Below are positions 8,961 to 16,670 of a stretch of 49,181 nucleotides of DNA, in pieces (within the stretch, counting starts at the first letter, position 1; each line of letters opens with the position of its first letter). The stretch lies in NCBI RefSeq assembly GCF_025351295.1, contig NZ_JANXWD010000093.1, positions 1 through 49,181 on the forward strand, read 5' to 3'. This DNA comes from Phenylobacterium sp. (GTDB lineage Bacteria > Pseudomonadota > Alphaproteobacteria > Caulobacterales > Caulobacteraceae). The notes beneath the pieces were generated by a model that had not been told where the DNA came from, did no database searches, and saw nothing but the letters and a program-made list of their open reading frames with translations. The translations under genes were made by a program, and so were the position numbers.

Positions 8961-9995
8961 ATGACCCGCGTTGCGTCCGGGGCGTCCGTCCTCGTCACCG
9001 GCGGCGCCGGCTATATCGGCGCCCATACCGCCCAGGCGCTCAGCGCGCGCGGCTATCGGCCGGTCGTGTTCGACAACCTGAGTTCCGGCTTTCGCGAGGC
9101 GACCCGCTGGGGCGAGCTCGTCGAGGGCGATATCCGCGACCCGGCGGCGCTCAGGCGTGCGATGCAAACCCATGGCGTCGAGGCGGTCATCCACTTCGCC
9201 GGCCTGATAGAGGTCGGCCGCTCGGTGGCCAGCCCCGACCTGTTCTGGGAGGTGAACGTCGCCGGCACGACCTCCCTGCTGACCGCGATGCGCGAGCATG
9301 GCGTGGCGCGGCTGGTGTTTTCCTCCAGCGCCGCCGTCTATGGCCAGGCCGGTATCGGCCCGCTGGAGACCATCCCGGAAGCTGCCCGCAAGGCGCCGTC
9401 CAGCCCCTATGGCGACACCAAGCTGGCCTGCGAATGGATGATCTCGGCCCAGTGCCGCGCCTATGGCCTGTCCGCGGTGGCGCTGCGCTATTTCAATGCC
9501 GCCGGCGCCGATCCGTCCGGCATCATCGGCGAGGCGCATGAGCCGGAGACCCACCTGATTCCCCTCGCGATCGCGGCGGGCCTGGGCGACGGCAAGCCGC
9601 TGACGATCTTCGGCGACGACTTCGACACGCCCGATGGCACCTGCCTGCGCGACTACATTCATGTGAACGACCTGGCCGCCGCCCACATCGCGGCGCTGGA
9701 GGTCGATCTGGCGGCGTGCGCCTTCGAGGCCGTCAACATCGGCACCGGCCAGGGCCGCTCCGTCCGCGAGGTCGTGCAGGCCGTCGCGCGCGCGCTCGGC
9801 CGCCCGGTGCCACACGCGACAGGCCCGCGCCGCGCCGGCGATCCGACCAGCCTGGTCGCCGACCCGACCCGGGCGAGGGAGCTCCTGGGATGGGAGCCGG
9901 CCTGTTCCTCGCTGGACGAGATCGTGCGCGACGCCCTGCGCTGGGAAGGCCAACCGGCCTATGGCGCCGGCAGCCGGTCAGCCCGGAAAATCTAG
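8961..9995 (+). CDS. galE: UDP-glucose 4-epimerase
   Basis: 344 residues from the ATG at 8961, which has a GGAGG site about 10 nt upstream; the 8913 start adds 16 unlikely residues. It is a short-chain dehydrogenase-type NAD protein: GGAGYIG (14-20) for NAD, SSSAAVYG, and the catalytic Tyr150/Lys154 in SPYGDTKLACE. DGTCLRDYIHVNDLAAAH is characteristic of GalE rather than other nucleotide-sugar epimerases. It interconverts UDP-glucose and UDP-galactose (possibly the N-acetyl forms), feeding the nearby glycosyltransferases. Its stop shares the sequence CTAG with the stop of the convergent MFS gene. Confidence 0.92.
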   Translation: MTRVASGASVLVTGGAGYIGAHTAQALSARGYRPVVFDNLSSGFREATRWGELVEGDIRDPAALRRAMQTHGVEAVIHFAGLIEVGRSVASPDLFWEVNVAGTTSLLTAMREHGVARLVFSSSAAVYGQAGIGPLETIPEAARKAPSSPYGDTKLACEWMISAQCRAYGLSAVALRYFNAAGADPSGIIGEAHEPETHLIPLAIAAGLGDGKPLTIFGDDFDTPDGTCLRDYIHVNDLAAAHIAALEVDLAACAFEAVNIGTGQGRSVREVVQAVARALGRPVPHATGPRRAGDPTSLVADPTRARELLGWEPACSSLDEIVRDALRWEGQPAYGAGSRSARKI

Positions 9996-11299
9996 CCCAG
10001 GGCCGCCGCCAGGCGCTTGTCGCGGCCGATGGAGATCGAGGCGGCCACGTGGGCGGCGATGGTCAGCACGATGAACGGGATCACCGCAGCGTAGCCATAG
10101 GCCAGCGCCGCCTCGCCATGCGCCGGCGTCATCCGGTCCGCGACCCAGCCCACATAGACCGGCCCCGCGCCCAGGCCGACCAGGTTCAGCACGAACAGCA
10201 GGATCGCCCCGGTGATGGTCCGCCGCGCCGGCGACACCGCGTTCTGGGCGACCGTGAGCGCCGGGGCCAGGTACATGTTGTTCAGGAACAGCGGCCCCGC
10301 CAGGCACAGGATCGAGATCTGCCAGGTCGGCGCCCACAGCAGGGCCAGCCAGAACGGAATCGACAGCGCGAACGCCGCGGCCGGCAGCCAGGCGAACCAG
10401 CGGCGATCCCTCTGGCCCAGCCGGTCCACGAACCAGCCCGAGCCGAAGGTGCCGATCACGCCGGTCAGCCCCAGGACCAGCGCGTAATAGACCGCCACGT
10501 CGCTCTCGCTCATGTGCTTGACGTTCTCGAGGAACTGCGGGTTCCAGACCAGGCCCGCATAGCCCACGAAGGCCGACAGGCCGCTGGAGATCGCGGTCAG
10601 CACCAGGGTGCGGTTGGCGAAGAACCCGGCCACGGCGTCGAGCAGCGGCGGGGCCGGCGGGTGCTCGGTGGCGCCGTCGGCATAGGCGTCCAGCCCGCCG
10701 CGCCTGGGCTCGCGCACCAGCAGCAGCATCAGGATCGCCAGGACGATGCCCGGCGCGCCCACCACGTAGAACGCCGCCCGCCAGCCGTAGGCCACGGCGA
10801 TCTTGCCGCCCGCGAAGGCGCCGATCATCGAGCCCAGGGGGACGCCCAGCGAATAGATCGCCAGCCCGGTTCCGCGCTGACTGGCCGGGAAATAGTCGGA
10901 GATCAGCGAATAGGACGGCGGCGACCCGCCGGCTTCGCCGAAGCCCACGCCCATCCGGTAAAACAGGATCTGGGTGAAGGTCTGCGCCGTGCCGCAGAGC
11001 GCGGTGAACACACTCCAGATCGCACACGCGAACGCGATGATCCATTTGCGGCTCATCCGGTCGGCCATGTAGGCCACGGCGATGCCGCAGGTGGTGTAGA
11101 GCACCGCGAAGAAGGTGCCGCCCAGGAGGCCGAACTGGGTCTTGGTCAGGTGCAGTTCGGCGGAGATCTGCTTGCCGAGGATCGAGACGATCTGCCGGTC
11201 AAGGAAGTTCATCGTGTAGACCACAGCCAGGAAGCCGACGACGAAATAGCTGTAGCCGGTGGCCGCCTTCGGCGCGGCCGTCACCTGGGTCGTGGTCAT
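9992..11299 (-). CDS. MFS transporter, spinster-like family
   Basis: 435 residues from the ATG at 11299 (AGGGG site upstream); a longer frame to 11404 adds a charged, non-membrane extension. About 12 membrane segments. Motifs MNFLDRQIVSILGKQI, GTFFAVLYTTCGIAVAYMADRMSRK and GFGEAGGSPPSYSLISDYFPASQRG are typical of the spinster-type (Spns) major facilitator group widely found in Sphingomonadales and Caulobacterales beside catabolic genes. The substrate is unknown. It runs against galE, and its stop overlaps that gene's stop. Confidence 0.87.
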   Translation of the reverse strand: MTTTQVTAAPKAATGYSYFVVGFLAVVYTMNFLDRQIVSILGKQISAELHLTKTQFGLLGGTFFAVLYTTCGIAVAYMADRMSRKWIIAFACAIWSVFTALCGTAQTFTQILFYRMGVGFGEAGGSPPSYSLISDYFPASQRGTGLAIYSLGVPLGSMIGAFAGGKIAVAYGWRAAFYVVGAPGIVLAILMLLLVREPRRGGLDAYADGATEHPPAPPLLDAVAGFFANRTLVLTAISSGLSAFVGYAGLVWNPQFLENVKHMSESDVAVYYALVLGLTGVIGTFGSGWFVDRLGQRDRRWFAWLPAAAFALSIPFWLALLWAPTWQISILCLAGPLFLNNMYLAPALTVAQNAVSPARRTITGAILLFVLNLVGLGAGPVYVGWVADRMTPAHGEAALAYGYAAVIPFIVLTIAAHVAASISIGRDKRLAAALG

Positions 11300-11550
11300 C
11301 GATCGTCTGCCCCTAACGGCCCGTCCCCGCCGGTGTTCCGGCTCGAAAAACGGGTACGCGCTTCCGCCGCGTCCGCTTGTGACATGCGACCCTGCGACCG
11401 CCAAGAGGGTTGGGCCACGTCCATCTCCCCTGTCGTCGCCCCAAGAATTCCTGGGGGCGGCTCGCCTTGTGCGGCCCCCGGGGGGCCGCTAACTCAGCGT
11501 TCCAGCCTGGGCCGTCCGCGCCTTTCAGATATCCATAGTAAGGTTCGCTC
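11300..11550. promoter_or_regulatory. Divergent control region between MFS gene and cysD
   Basis: This 250-bp gap must hold promoters for both genes. It contains a near-perfect 18-base palindrome CCCCAAGAATTCCTGGGG at 11439-11456 (one mismatched pair), about 95 nt before cysD, and a 19-base GC palindrome at 11471-11489 (9-base arms, 1-base centre). The first could be a sulfur-regulator operator; the second a hairpin in the cysD leader. Neither assignment is proven. Confidence 0.45.
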
Positions 11551-12516
11551 ATGGACACGCGTGTCCTGCCCCGCCCCGTCAAACCGGACGCCGCCTTGTC
11601 CCCCCAGACCTTGTCCACGCAGATCCTCACCCACCTGCAGCGGCTGGAAGCCGAGAGCATCCACATCTTCCGCGAGGTGGTGGCCGAGTGCGAGAACCCG
11701 GTGATGCTCTATTCCATCGGCAAGGACTCGGCGGTCATGCTGCGGCTGGCCCAGAAGGCGTTCTACCCGTCCAAGCCGCCGTTCCCGATGCTGCACGTCG
11801 ACACCACCTGGAAGTTCCGGGCCATGTACGAGATGCGCGAGCGGATGGCGCGCGAGAGCGGCATGGAGCTGGTCGTCCACCAGAACCCGGAGGCGAAGGC
11901 GCGCGGCATCAACCCCTTCGACCACGGCTCGCTGCACACCGACATGTGGAAGACCGAGGGGCTGAAGCAGGCCATCGACAAATACGGATTCGACGCGGCC
12001 TTCGGCGGCGGCCGGCGCGACGAGGAGAAGTCCCGCGCCAAGGAGCGCATCCTGTCGTTCCGCTCGGCCCAGCACCGCTGGGACCCCAAGATGCAGCGCC
12101 CGGAGCTCTGGCGGCTCTACAACACGCGCAAGGGGCCCGGAGAGAACTTCCGCGCCTTCCCGATCTCCAACTGGACCGAGCTCGACATCTGGCAATACAT
12201 CTACCTGGAGGACATCCCGATCGTGCCGCTCTACTTCGCCGCCGAGCGCCCGGTGGTGGAGCGCGACGGAAACCTGATCATGGTCGACGACGAGCGCTTC
12301 CGGCTGTTGCCGGGCGAGGTCCCGACGATGAAGTCGATCCGCTTCCGCACCCAGGGTTGCTACCCGCTGACCGGCGCCATCGAGAGCACCGCCGACACCC
12401 TGCCGCTGATCATCCAGGAAATGCTGCTGGCCACCACCTCCGAACGCCAGGGGCGGGTCATCGACCACGACCAGGCCGCCTCCATGGAGAAGAAGAAGCA
12501 GGAGGGGTATTTCTGA
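11551..12516 (+). CDS. cysD: Sulfate adenylyltransferase subunit 2
   Basis: 321 residues. SIGKDS (55-60) is the PP-loop of the ATP pyrophosphatase fold, and [19 protein letters not shown] and [24 protein letters not shown] are CysD signatures. With CysN it makes adenosine 5'-phosphosulfate from ATP and sulfate, the energetically uphill step driven by GTP hydrolysis. An AAGG site precedes the ATG. Its TGA overlaps the next ATG by one base (TGATG), so CysD and CysN are translationally coupled. Confidence 0.96.
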   Translation: MDTRVLPRPVKPDAALSPQTLSTQILTHLQRLEAESIHIFREVVAECENPVMLYSIGKDSAVMLRLAQKAFYPSKPPFPMLHVDTTWKFRAMYEMRERMARESGMELVVHQNPEAKARGINPFDHGSLHTDMWKTEGLKQAIDKYGFDAAFGGGRRDEEKSRAKERILSFRSAQHRWDPKMQRPELWRLYNTRKGPGENFRAFPISNWTELDIWQYIYLEDIPIVPLYFAAERPVVERDGNLIMVDDERFRLLPGEVPTMKSIRFRTQGCYPLTGAIESTADTLPLIIQEMLLATTSERQGRVIDHDQAASMEKKKQEGYF

Positions 12517-14432
12517 TGGCCAAGTTCGAAATGGCCGTCTCGGACCTGATCGCCGAGGACATCGAGGCCTATCTCCACCAGCACCAGCACAAGTCGCTGC
12601 TCAGGTTCCTGACCTGCGGCTCGGTGGACGACGGCAAGTCCACCCTGATCGGGCGGCTGCTCTACGACAGCAAGATGATCTTCGAGGACCAGCTCGCCGC
12701 CCTCGAAGCGGACAGCAAGCGGGTCGGCACCCAGGGCGGCGACATCGACTTCGCCCTCTTGGTGGACGGGCTCGCCGCCGAGCGCGAGCAAGGCATCACC
12801 ATCGACGTCGCCTACCGCTTCTTCTCCACCGACAAGCGCAAGTTCATCGTCGCCGACACGCCTGGCCACGAGCAGTACACCCGCAACATGGTCACCGGCG
12901 CCTCGACGGCGGACGCGGCGATCATCCTGATCGACGCGCGCAAGGGCGTGCTGACCCAGACGCGGCGCCACAGCTATCTGGTCAGCCTGCTGGGCATCCG
13001 CCACGTGGTGCTGGCGATCAACAAGATGGACCTGGTGGGCTGGAGCCAGGACGTCTTCGACACCATCGTGGCCGAGTACCACGACTTCGCCGCCCAGATC
13101 GGCATCAAGGATTTCACCGCCATCCCGATGTCGGCGCTGAAGGGCGACAACATCACTGCGCCCAGCGAGAAGGCGCCCTGGTATTCCGGCCCGCCGCTGC
13201 TGCGCTGGCTGGAGGACGCCCCGGTCGAGGACGACCTGCAGGGCAAGCCGTTCCGCATGCCGGTCCAGTGGGTCAACCGCCCCGACCTCGACTTCCGCGG
13301 CTTTTCCGGCCTGATCGCCTCCGGCGTCATCCGGCCCGGCGACCGGGTCAAGGTGCTGCCGTCCGGCCGCGAGAGCACGGTGGCGCGCATTGTCACCTTC
13401 ACCGGCGACCTGCCCCAGGCCGTGGCCGGCCAGTCGGTGACCCTCACCCTGGCCGATGAGATCGATGTCTCGCGCGGCGATGTTCTTGCCGTGGCTGGCG
13501 CCCCGCCCGAGGTCGCCGACCAGTTCGAGGCCACCATCGTCTGGTTCGACGACGAGCCGCTGCTGCCCGGCCGACCCTATCTGCTGAAGCTGGGGACCCG
13601 CACGGTCTCGGCCCAGGTCGCCGAGCCCAAGCACAAGGTCAACGTCAACACCCTGGAGAAGCTGGCCGCCAAGCGGCTGGAGCTGAACGAGATCGGGGTC
13701 TGCAACCTCTCGCTGGCCGCCCCCATCGCCTTCGACGCCTATGCGCAGAACAAGGACCTGGGCGGCTTCATCCTGATCGACCGGGTCTCCAACCGCACGG
13801 TCGGGGCCGGCATGCTGCACTTCGCGCTGCGCCGCAGCCAGAATATCCACTGGCAGGCGATGGATATCAGCAAGGCCGCCCGCTCGGCCGCCAAGGGCCA
13901 GAAGGCGCGCGTGGTCTGGTTCACCGGCCTCTCCGGCTCGGGCAAGTCGACCATCGCCAACCTGGTGGAAAAGCGCCTCGCCGCCGAGGGCCGGCACACC
14001 TACCTGCTCGACGGCGACAACGTTCGCCATGGCCTCAACCGCGACCTGGGCTTCACCGACCAGGACCGGGTGGAGAATATCCGCCGCGTGGCCGAGGTAT
14101 CGAAACTGATGGTCGACGCCGGCCTGATCGTGCTGGTCTCGTTCATCTCGCCGTTCCGCGCCGAACGCGCCATGGCCCGCGAGCTGCTGGGCGAGCGCGA
14201 GTTCGTCGAGGTGTTCGTCGACACCCCCCTGGCCGAGGCCGAGCGGCGCGACGTCAAGGGCCTCTACGCCAAGGCCCGCGCCGGCGAACTGAAGAACTTC
14301 ACCGGCATCGACAGCCCCTACGAGGCGCCGGAAGCCCCGGAAATCCACATCGACACCACGGCGATCGACCCCGAACAGGCCGCCGAACAGATCTTCGCCT
14401 GGCTCGACGGCGCCTTCGACCCGGGGATCTGA
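12516..14432 (+). CDS. cysN: Bifunctional sulfate adenylyltransferase GTPase subunit / APS kinase
   Basis: 638 residues from the ATG overlapping the cysD stop; the longer frame from 11688 only re-reads cysD. The N-terminal two thirds is an EF-Tu-like GTPase: GSVDDGKS (35-42), [17 protein letters not shown], and INKMDLV for guanine recognition, followed by two beta-barrel domains. The C-terminal third is an APS kinase with P-loop GLSGSGKS (471-478) and [18 protein letters not shown]. The protein therefore supplies the GTPase of ATP sulfurylase and also phosphorylates APS to PAPS, as in rhizobial NodQ-type fusions. With cysD it completes sulfate activation. Confidence 0.96.
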   Translation: MAKFEMAVSDLIAEDIEAYLHQHQHKSLLRFLTCGSVDDGKSTLIGRLLYDSKMIFEDQLAALEADSKRVGTQGGDIDFALLVDGLAAEREQGITIDVAYRFFSTDKRKFIVADTPGHEQYTRNMVTGASTADAAIILIDARKGVLTQTRRHSYLVSLLGIRHVVLAINKMDLVGWSQDVFDTIVAEYHDFAAQIGIKDFTAIPMSALKGDNITAPSEKAPWYSGPPLLRWLEDAPVEDDLQGKPFRMPVQWVNRPDLDFRGFSGLIASGVIRPGDRVKVLPSGRESTVARIVTFTGDLPQAVAGQSVTLTLADEIDVSRGDVLAVAGAPPEVADQFEATIVWFDDEPLLPGRPYLLKLGTRTVSAQVAEPKHKVNVNTLEKLAAKRLELNEIGVCNLSLAAPIAFDAYAQNKDLGGFILIDRVSNRTVGAGMLHFALRRSQNIHWQAMDISKAARSAAKGQKARVVWFTGLSGSGKSTIANLVEKRLAAEGRHTYLLDGDNVRHGLNRDLGFTDQDRVENIRRVAEVSKLMVDAGLIVLVSFISPFRAERAMARELLGEREFVEVFVDTPLAEAERRDVKGLYAKARAGELKNFTGIDSPYEAPEAPEIHIDTTAIDPEQAAEQIFAWLDGAFDPGI

Positions 14433-14465
14433 GGGCGGGGCCGCGCCGCCCCTCCGCCCCGGTTC

Positions 14466-14495
14466 GTCACCCCCGCTCTTCCGGGCAGGGATGAC
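14466..14495. repeat. Short hairpin repeat between convergent cysNC and carbonic anhydrase genes
   Basis: GTCACCCCCGC and GCAGGGATGAC face each other around CTCTTCCGG. The ends resemble the TCATCCCG half-units at 43505-43654 and 47981-48124. It may also act as a two-way terminator for the convergent genes. There is no T-run. Confidence 0.35.
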
Positions 14496-15026
14496 TCAAG
14501 AGACCTGCGTCAGCTCCCGCCGGTACCGCTTCCAGTTCTCCACATAGTGCGCCGAGCCCAGGGCCATCCGGGCCGCCTGTTCCAGGCTCAGTTCGCGCAC
14601 CACCTTGCCCGGCGCGCCCATGACCAGGGAATTGTCCGGGATCTCCTTGCCCTCGGAGATCAGGCTGCCGGCCCCGATCAGGCAGTTCTTCCCGATCTTC
14701 GCCCCGTTCAGCACGATCGAGCCGATCCCCACCAGGCTGTTGTCGCCGATCGTGCAGCCGTGCAGCATCACCATGTGCCCCACCGTGACATTGGCTCCGA
14801 TGATCAGCGGCGAGCCGGTGTCGGTGTGGCAGACGCTGCCGTCCTGGATGTTCGACCCCTCGCCGATCACGATCGGGTCGTTGTCGCCGCGAAGTGTCGC
14901 ACCCCACCAGACCGAGGCGTTCTTCTTCAGAATCACCCGCCCCATAACCGCTGCGGTCGGCGCAATCCAGTATTCGTCATCGTTCGGTAATTCAGGTGTC
15001 ACATTACCTAAGTTGTAGACGGACAA
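14496..15026 (-). CDS. Gamma-carbonic anhydrase family protein
   Basis: 176 residues of left-handed beta-helix hexapeptide repeats ([28 protein letters not shown], and [31 protein letters not shown]). H67, H84 and H89 occupy the zinc positions used by YrdA/PaaY-like gamma-carbonic anhydrases. The start is a TTG at 15026 with GAGGTGGG just upstream; the nearby ATG is out of frame. Activity as a carbonic anhydrase is plausible, but many members show weak or no hydration activity. It is convergent with cysNC and transcribed away from phoH. Confidence 0.88.
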   Translation of the reverse strand: MSVYNLGNVTPELPNDDEYWIAPTAAVMGRVILKKNASVWWGATLRGDNDPIVIGEGSNIQDGSVCHTDTGSPLIIGANVTVGHMVMLHGCTIGDNSLVGIGSIVLNGAKIGKNCLIGAGSLISEGKEIPDNSLVMGAPGKVVRELSLEQAARMALGSAHYVENWKRYRRELTQVS

Positions 15027-15056
15027 TTTCCCACCTCATTGCTTATGTCGATCCGG

Positions 15057-15076
15057 CCTTTAACGAGTCGTAAAGG
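15057..15076. promoter_or_regulatory. Palindrome with a GANTC site at its centre
   Basis: CCTTTAACGAGTCGTAAAGG has arms CCTTTA/TAAAGG and an inner CGA/TCG pair. The central GAGTC fits GANTC, the site methylated by CcrM in Caulobacterales. It lies 30-50 bp before the carbonic anhydrase start, where a promoter or operator is expected. Confidence 0.4.
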
Positions 15077-15298
15077 TCGCTAGGCTCATTCTAGTCGGGC
15101 GATTCGAGAGGGCGATAGCCTTCTGGAAAGCCGCCACGGAGGCGCCGCCTCCGTGTCTTCGCGCTGGACGGGGTGGATGGCGCCAAGTCTGTTGTTCCCA
15201 CGGGCGATTTCGCCCGAACCCGCAACAAAAGAGCCCCGGGCTCCTATTGTCTTGGGGCGTTCCGCACGCCGCCGCATCGTTCTCTCCCGCATTGTTAA

Positions 15299-15329
15299 GG
15301 GCGCTCCCAGTTCCGGGACGCCCTTTTTT
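15299..15329 (+). terminator. Rho-independent terminator directly ahead of the phoH ribosome site
   Basis: Stem GGGCG-(C)-TCCC pairs with GGGACGCCC around the loop AGTTCC, followed by TTTTTT (15324-15329). Only 11 nt separate the T-run from the GGAGG ribosome site of the next gene. A terminator in this position should either end a small RNA or control read-through into phoH. Confidence 0.75.
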
Positions 15330-15351
15330 CTTGCCCCTACGGAGGCTTTTG

Positions 15352-16116
15352 ATGACCAAGCGAGCCCTGAAGCGACAACTGCGCGAAGGCGCGTTCGACG
15401 TGGGACAGTTCGAGGGGGACGATAAGATCCGCCGGCTGCCGCTGGACAGAGCCTGGTCCCCCCTCAACCATCACAACGACGATCGCGAGCAAGCCTATCT
15501 CAAGACCATCAAGGCGAAATCCCCCGGACAACAGGAACTGATCGACGCCGTCGACGCCAAGAACCTGGTCCTGGCCCTGGGACCGGCCGGCACCGGCAAG
15601 ACCTATCTTGCCATCGCCAAGGCGGTGGAGGCGCTGGAGGCCGGGCGGGTCGGCCGCATCGTCCTGTCCCGTCCCGCCGTCGAGGCCGGCGAATCCATCG
15701 GCTTCCTGCCCGGCGACGCCGAGGACAAGCTGGCCCCCTACCTGCGCCCGCTCTACGACGCGCTCTCCGACCGCCTGTCGATGAAGCGGGTCCGGGCCCT
15801 GATGGGCGAAGGGGCCATCGAGATCGCCCCTGTCGGCTTCATGCGCGGCCGTACCCTGAACAACGCCTTCGTGGTGATCGACGAAGCGCAGAACTGCACC
15901 TACGGCCAGCTGAAGATGCTGCTGACCCGCCTGGGCTGGAATTCCACCATGGTGGTCACCGGCGACCCCAACCAGTCCGACCTGCTGCCGGAGCTCTCCG
16001 GCCTGGGCCCTGTCGCCACCCGCCTGGAAGCCGTGGCCAATATCGCCGTCGTCCGCCTCGCCGACCGCGACATCGTCCGCCACCCCCTGGTCGCCGAGAT
16101 GCTGGGCGTCCTCTGA
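15352..16116 (+). CDS. phoH: PhoH-family ATPase
   Basis: 254 residues from the ATG at 15352, with a GGAGG site at 15341-15345. It has P-loop GPAGTGKT (77-84), the PhoH block RIVLSRPAVEAGESIGFLPGD, Walker B VVIDEAQN (174-181) and MVVTGDPNQSDL. PhoH proteins are cytoplasmic superfamily-1-helicase-related ATPases whose cellular role is poorly defined, with links to RNA metabolism and phosphate or stress responses. It lacks the KH-type N-terminal domain of the ybeY-linked PhoH/YbeZ, so it is the shorter standalone type. It stands alone between two terminator-like hairpins, so its own leader is the likely control point. Confidence 0.92.
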   Translation: MTKRALKRQLREGAFDVGQFEGDDKIRRLPLDRAWSPLNHHNDDREQAYLKTIKAKSPGQQELIDAVDAKNLVLALGPAGTGKTYLAIAKAVEALEAGRVGRIVLSRPAVEAGESIGFLPGDAEDKLAPYLRPLYDALSDRLSMKRVRALMGEGAIEIAPVGFMRGRTLNNAFVVIDEAQNCTYGQLKMLLTRLGWNSTMVVTGDPNQSDLLPELSGLGPVATRLEAVANIAVVRLADRDIVRHPLVAEMLGVL

Positions 16117-16142
16117 CCTCAGTGCCGAGGAGAGCGTAAGCA

Positions 16143-16168
16143 GGCCCGCCCTCGCAAGGGGGCGGGCC
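16143..16168 (+). terminator. Terminator-like hairpin after phoH
   Basis: GGCCCGCCC and GGGCGGGCC form a perfect 9-bp stem around TCGCAAGG, followed by TTGCCTTT, a weak T-rich tail. It lies 27 bp after the phoH stop and before the marR promoter region. Confidence 0.6.
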
Positions 16169-16190
16169 TTGCCTTTGGACCGCTCGCAGA

Positions 16191-16219
16191 CTAGATAGTT
16201 CGCCAACCTAACTATCTAG
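16191..16219. promoter_or_regulatory. Palindromic operator upstream of marR-efflux operon
   Basis: CTAGATAGTT (16191-16200) and AACTATCTAG (16210-16219) are perfect 10-base inverted arms with a 9-base centre. The site ends 8 bp before the GTG start of marR. A TTGGAC at 16175-16180 may be the -35 element. MarR proteins usually bind such palindromes over their own promoter, so autoregulation is likely. Confidence 0.7.
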
Positions 16220-16226
16220 GACGCGC

Positions 16227-16670
16227 GTGCCAGACCCTCTCATCCATGTTGACGTCATCGACCTGGCCGAGGCGCTGCGGCCCGCGATCCTGCGCGTCTC
16301 GCGCCGCCTGCGGCAGGAGGCGCAGAAGGCCGGCCTCTCGGCCCAGGACGCCCTGCTGCTGGGCTACATCCGCAAGCACCCCGGCGCGGGGGTCAGCGCC
16401 CTGGCCGACGCCGAGCGCACCTCGCGCCCGACCATCAGCGCCCATATCAAGCGCCTGGAGGCCGCGGGCCTGGTGGCGCGCAGCGGCGACGCCGAGGATG
16501 GCCGCCGCTCTGGCTTCACGGTCACGGCGGCCGGCGCGCGCAAGCTCGAGATCATCCGGCGCGAGCGCAACGACTGGCTGGCCGCGCGCCTGGCCCGCCT
16601 CTCGCCGGACGAGCGCGCCGCCCTGGCCGCCGCCGCCGAACCCCTGCTGGCGCTGGCGGCCGACCGATGA
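16227..16670 (+). CDS. MarR-family transcriptional regulator
   Basis: 147 residues from a GTG at 16227. The winged helix is ALLLGYIRKHPGAGVSALADAERTSRPTISAHIKRLEAAGLVARSGDAEDGRRSGFTVT; the DxR wing (DAEDGRR) is the family signature. It is a dimeric repressor that releases DNA on binding small aromatic compounds. A perfect palindrome sits immediately upstream. The ATGA overlap with the following efflux pump gene indicates that it controls that pump. The ligand is unknown. Confidence 0.92.
   Translation: MPDPLIHVDVIDLAEALRPAILRVSRRLRQEAQKAGLSAQDALLLGYIRKHPGAGVSALADAERTSRPTISAHIKRLEAAGLVARSGDAEDGRRSGFTVTAAGARKLEIIRRERNDWLAARLARLSPDERAALAAAAEPLLALAADR

Larger units (their letters stand above)
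15027..15351. other. Intergenic leader region of phoH with several hairpins
   Basis: This 325-bp gap contains, from left to right: the palindrome at 15057-15076; a perfect 21-base palindrome at 15135-15155 (arms CACGGAGGCG/CGCCTCCGTG); hairpin CGGGCGA-TT-TCGCCCG at 15201-15216, enclosed by TGTTG/CAACA; palindrome GAGCCCCGGGCTC at 15232-15244, which followed by a T-run would read as a minus-strand terminator; and the plus-strand terminator at 15299-15329. A frame from 15153 runs through the region but overlaps phoH out of frame and looks like chance. Either a regulated phoH leader or a separate small RNA fits. Confidence 0.5.

Noticed and set aside
11471..11489. 19-base GC palindrome upstream of cysD as a terminator
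   Set aside because: The one-base centre leaves no loop without opening several pairs, and no T-run follows on either strand.
11688..12515. N-terminal extension of CysN
   Set aside because: The frame overlaps all of cysD; the family start [20 protein letters not shown] follows the cysD stop.
13900..14432. Separate cysC gene
   Set aside because: The APS kinase domain is continuous in frame with CysN, with no stop or start-site evidence between them.
15153..15425. 90-residue frame through the phoH leader
   Set aside because: It overlaps phoH out of frame and has a Pro/Arg-rich shadow-type composition.
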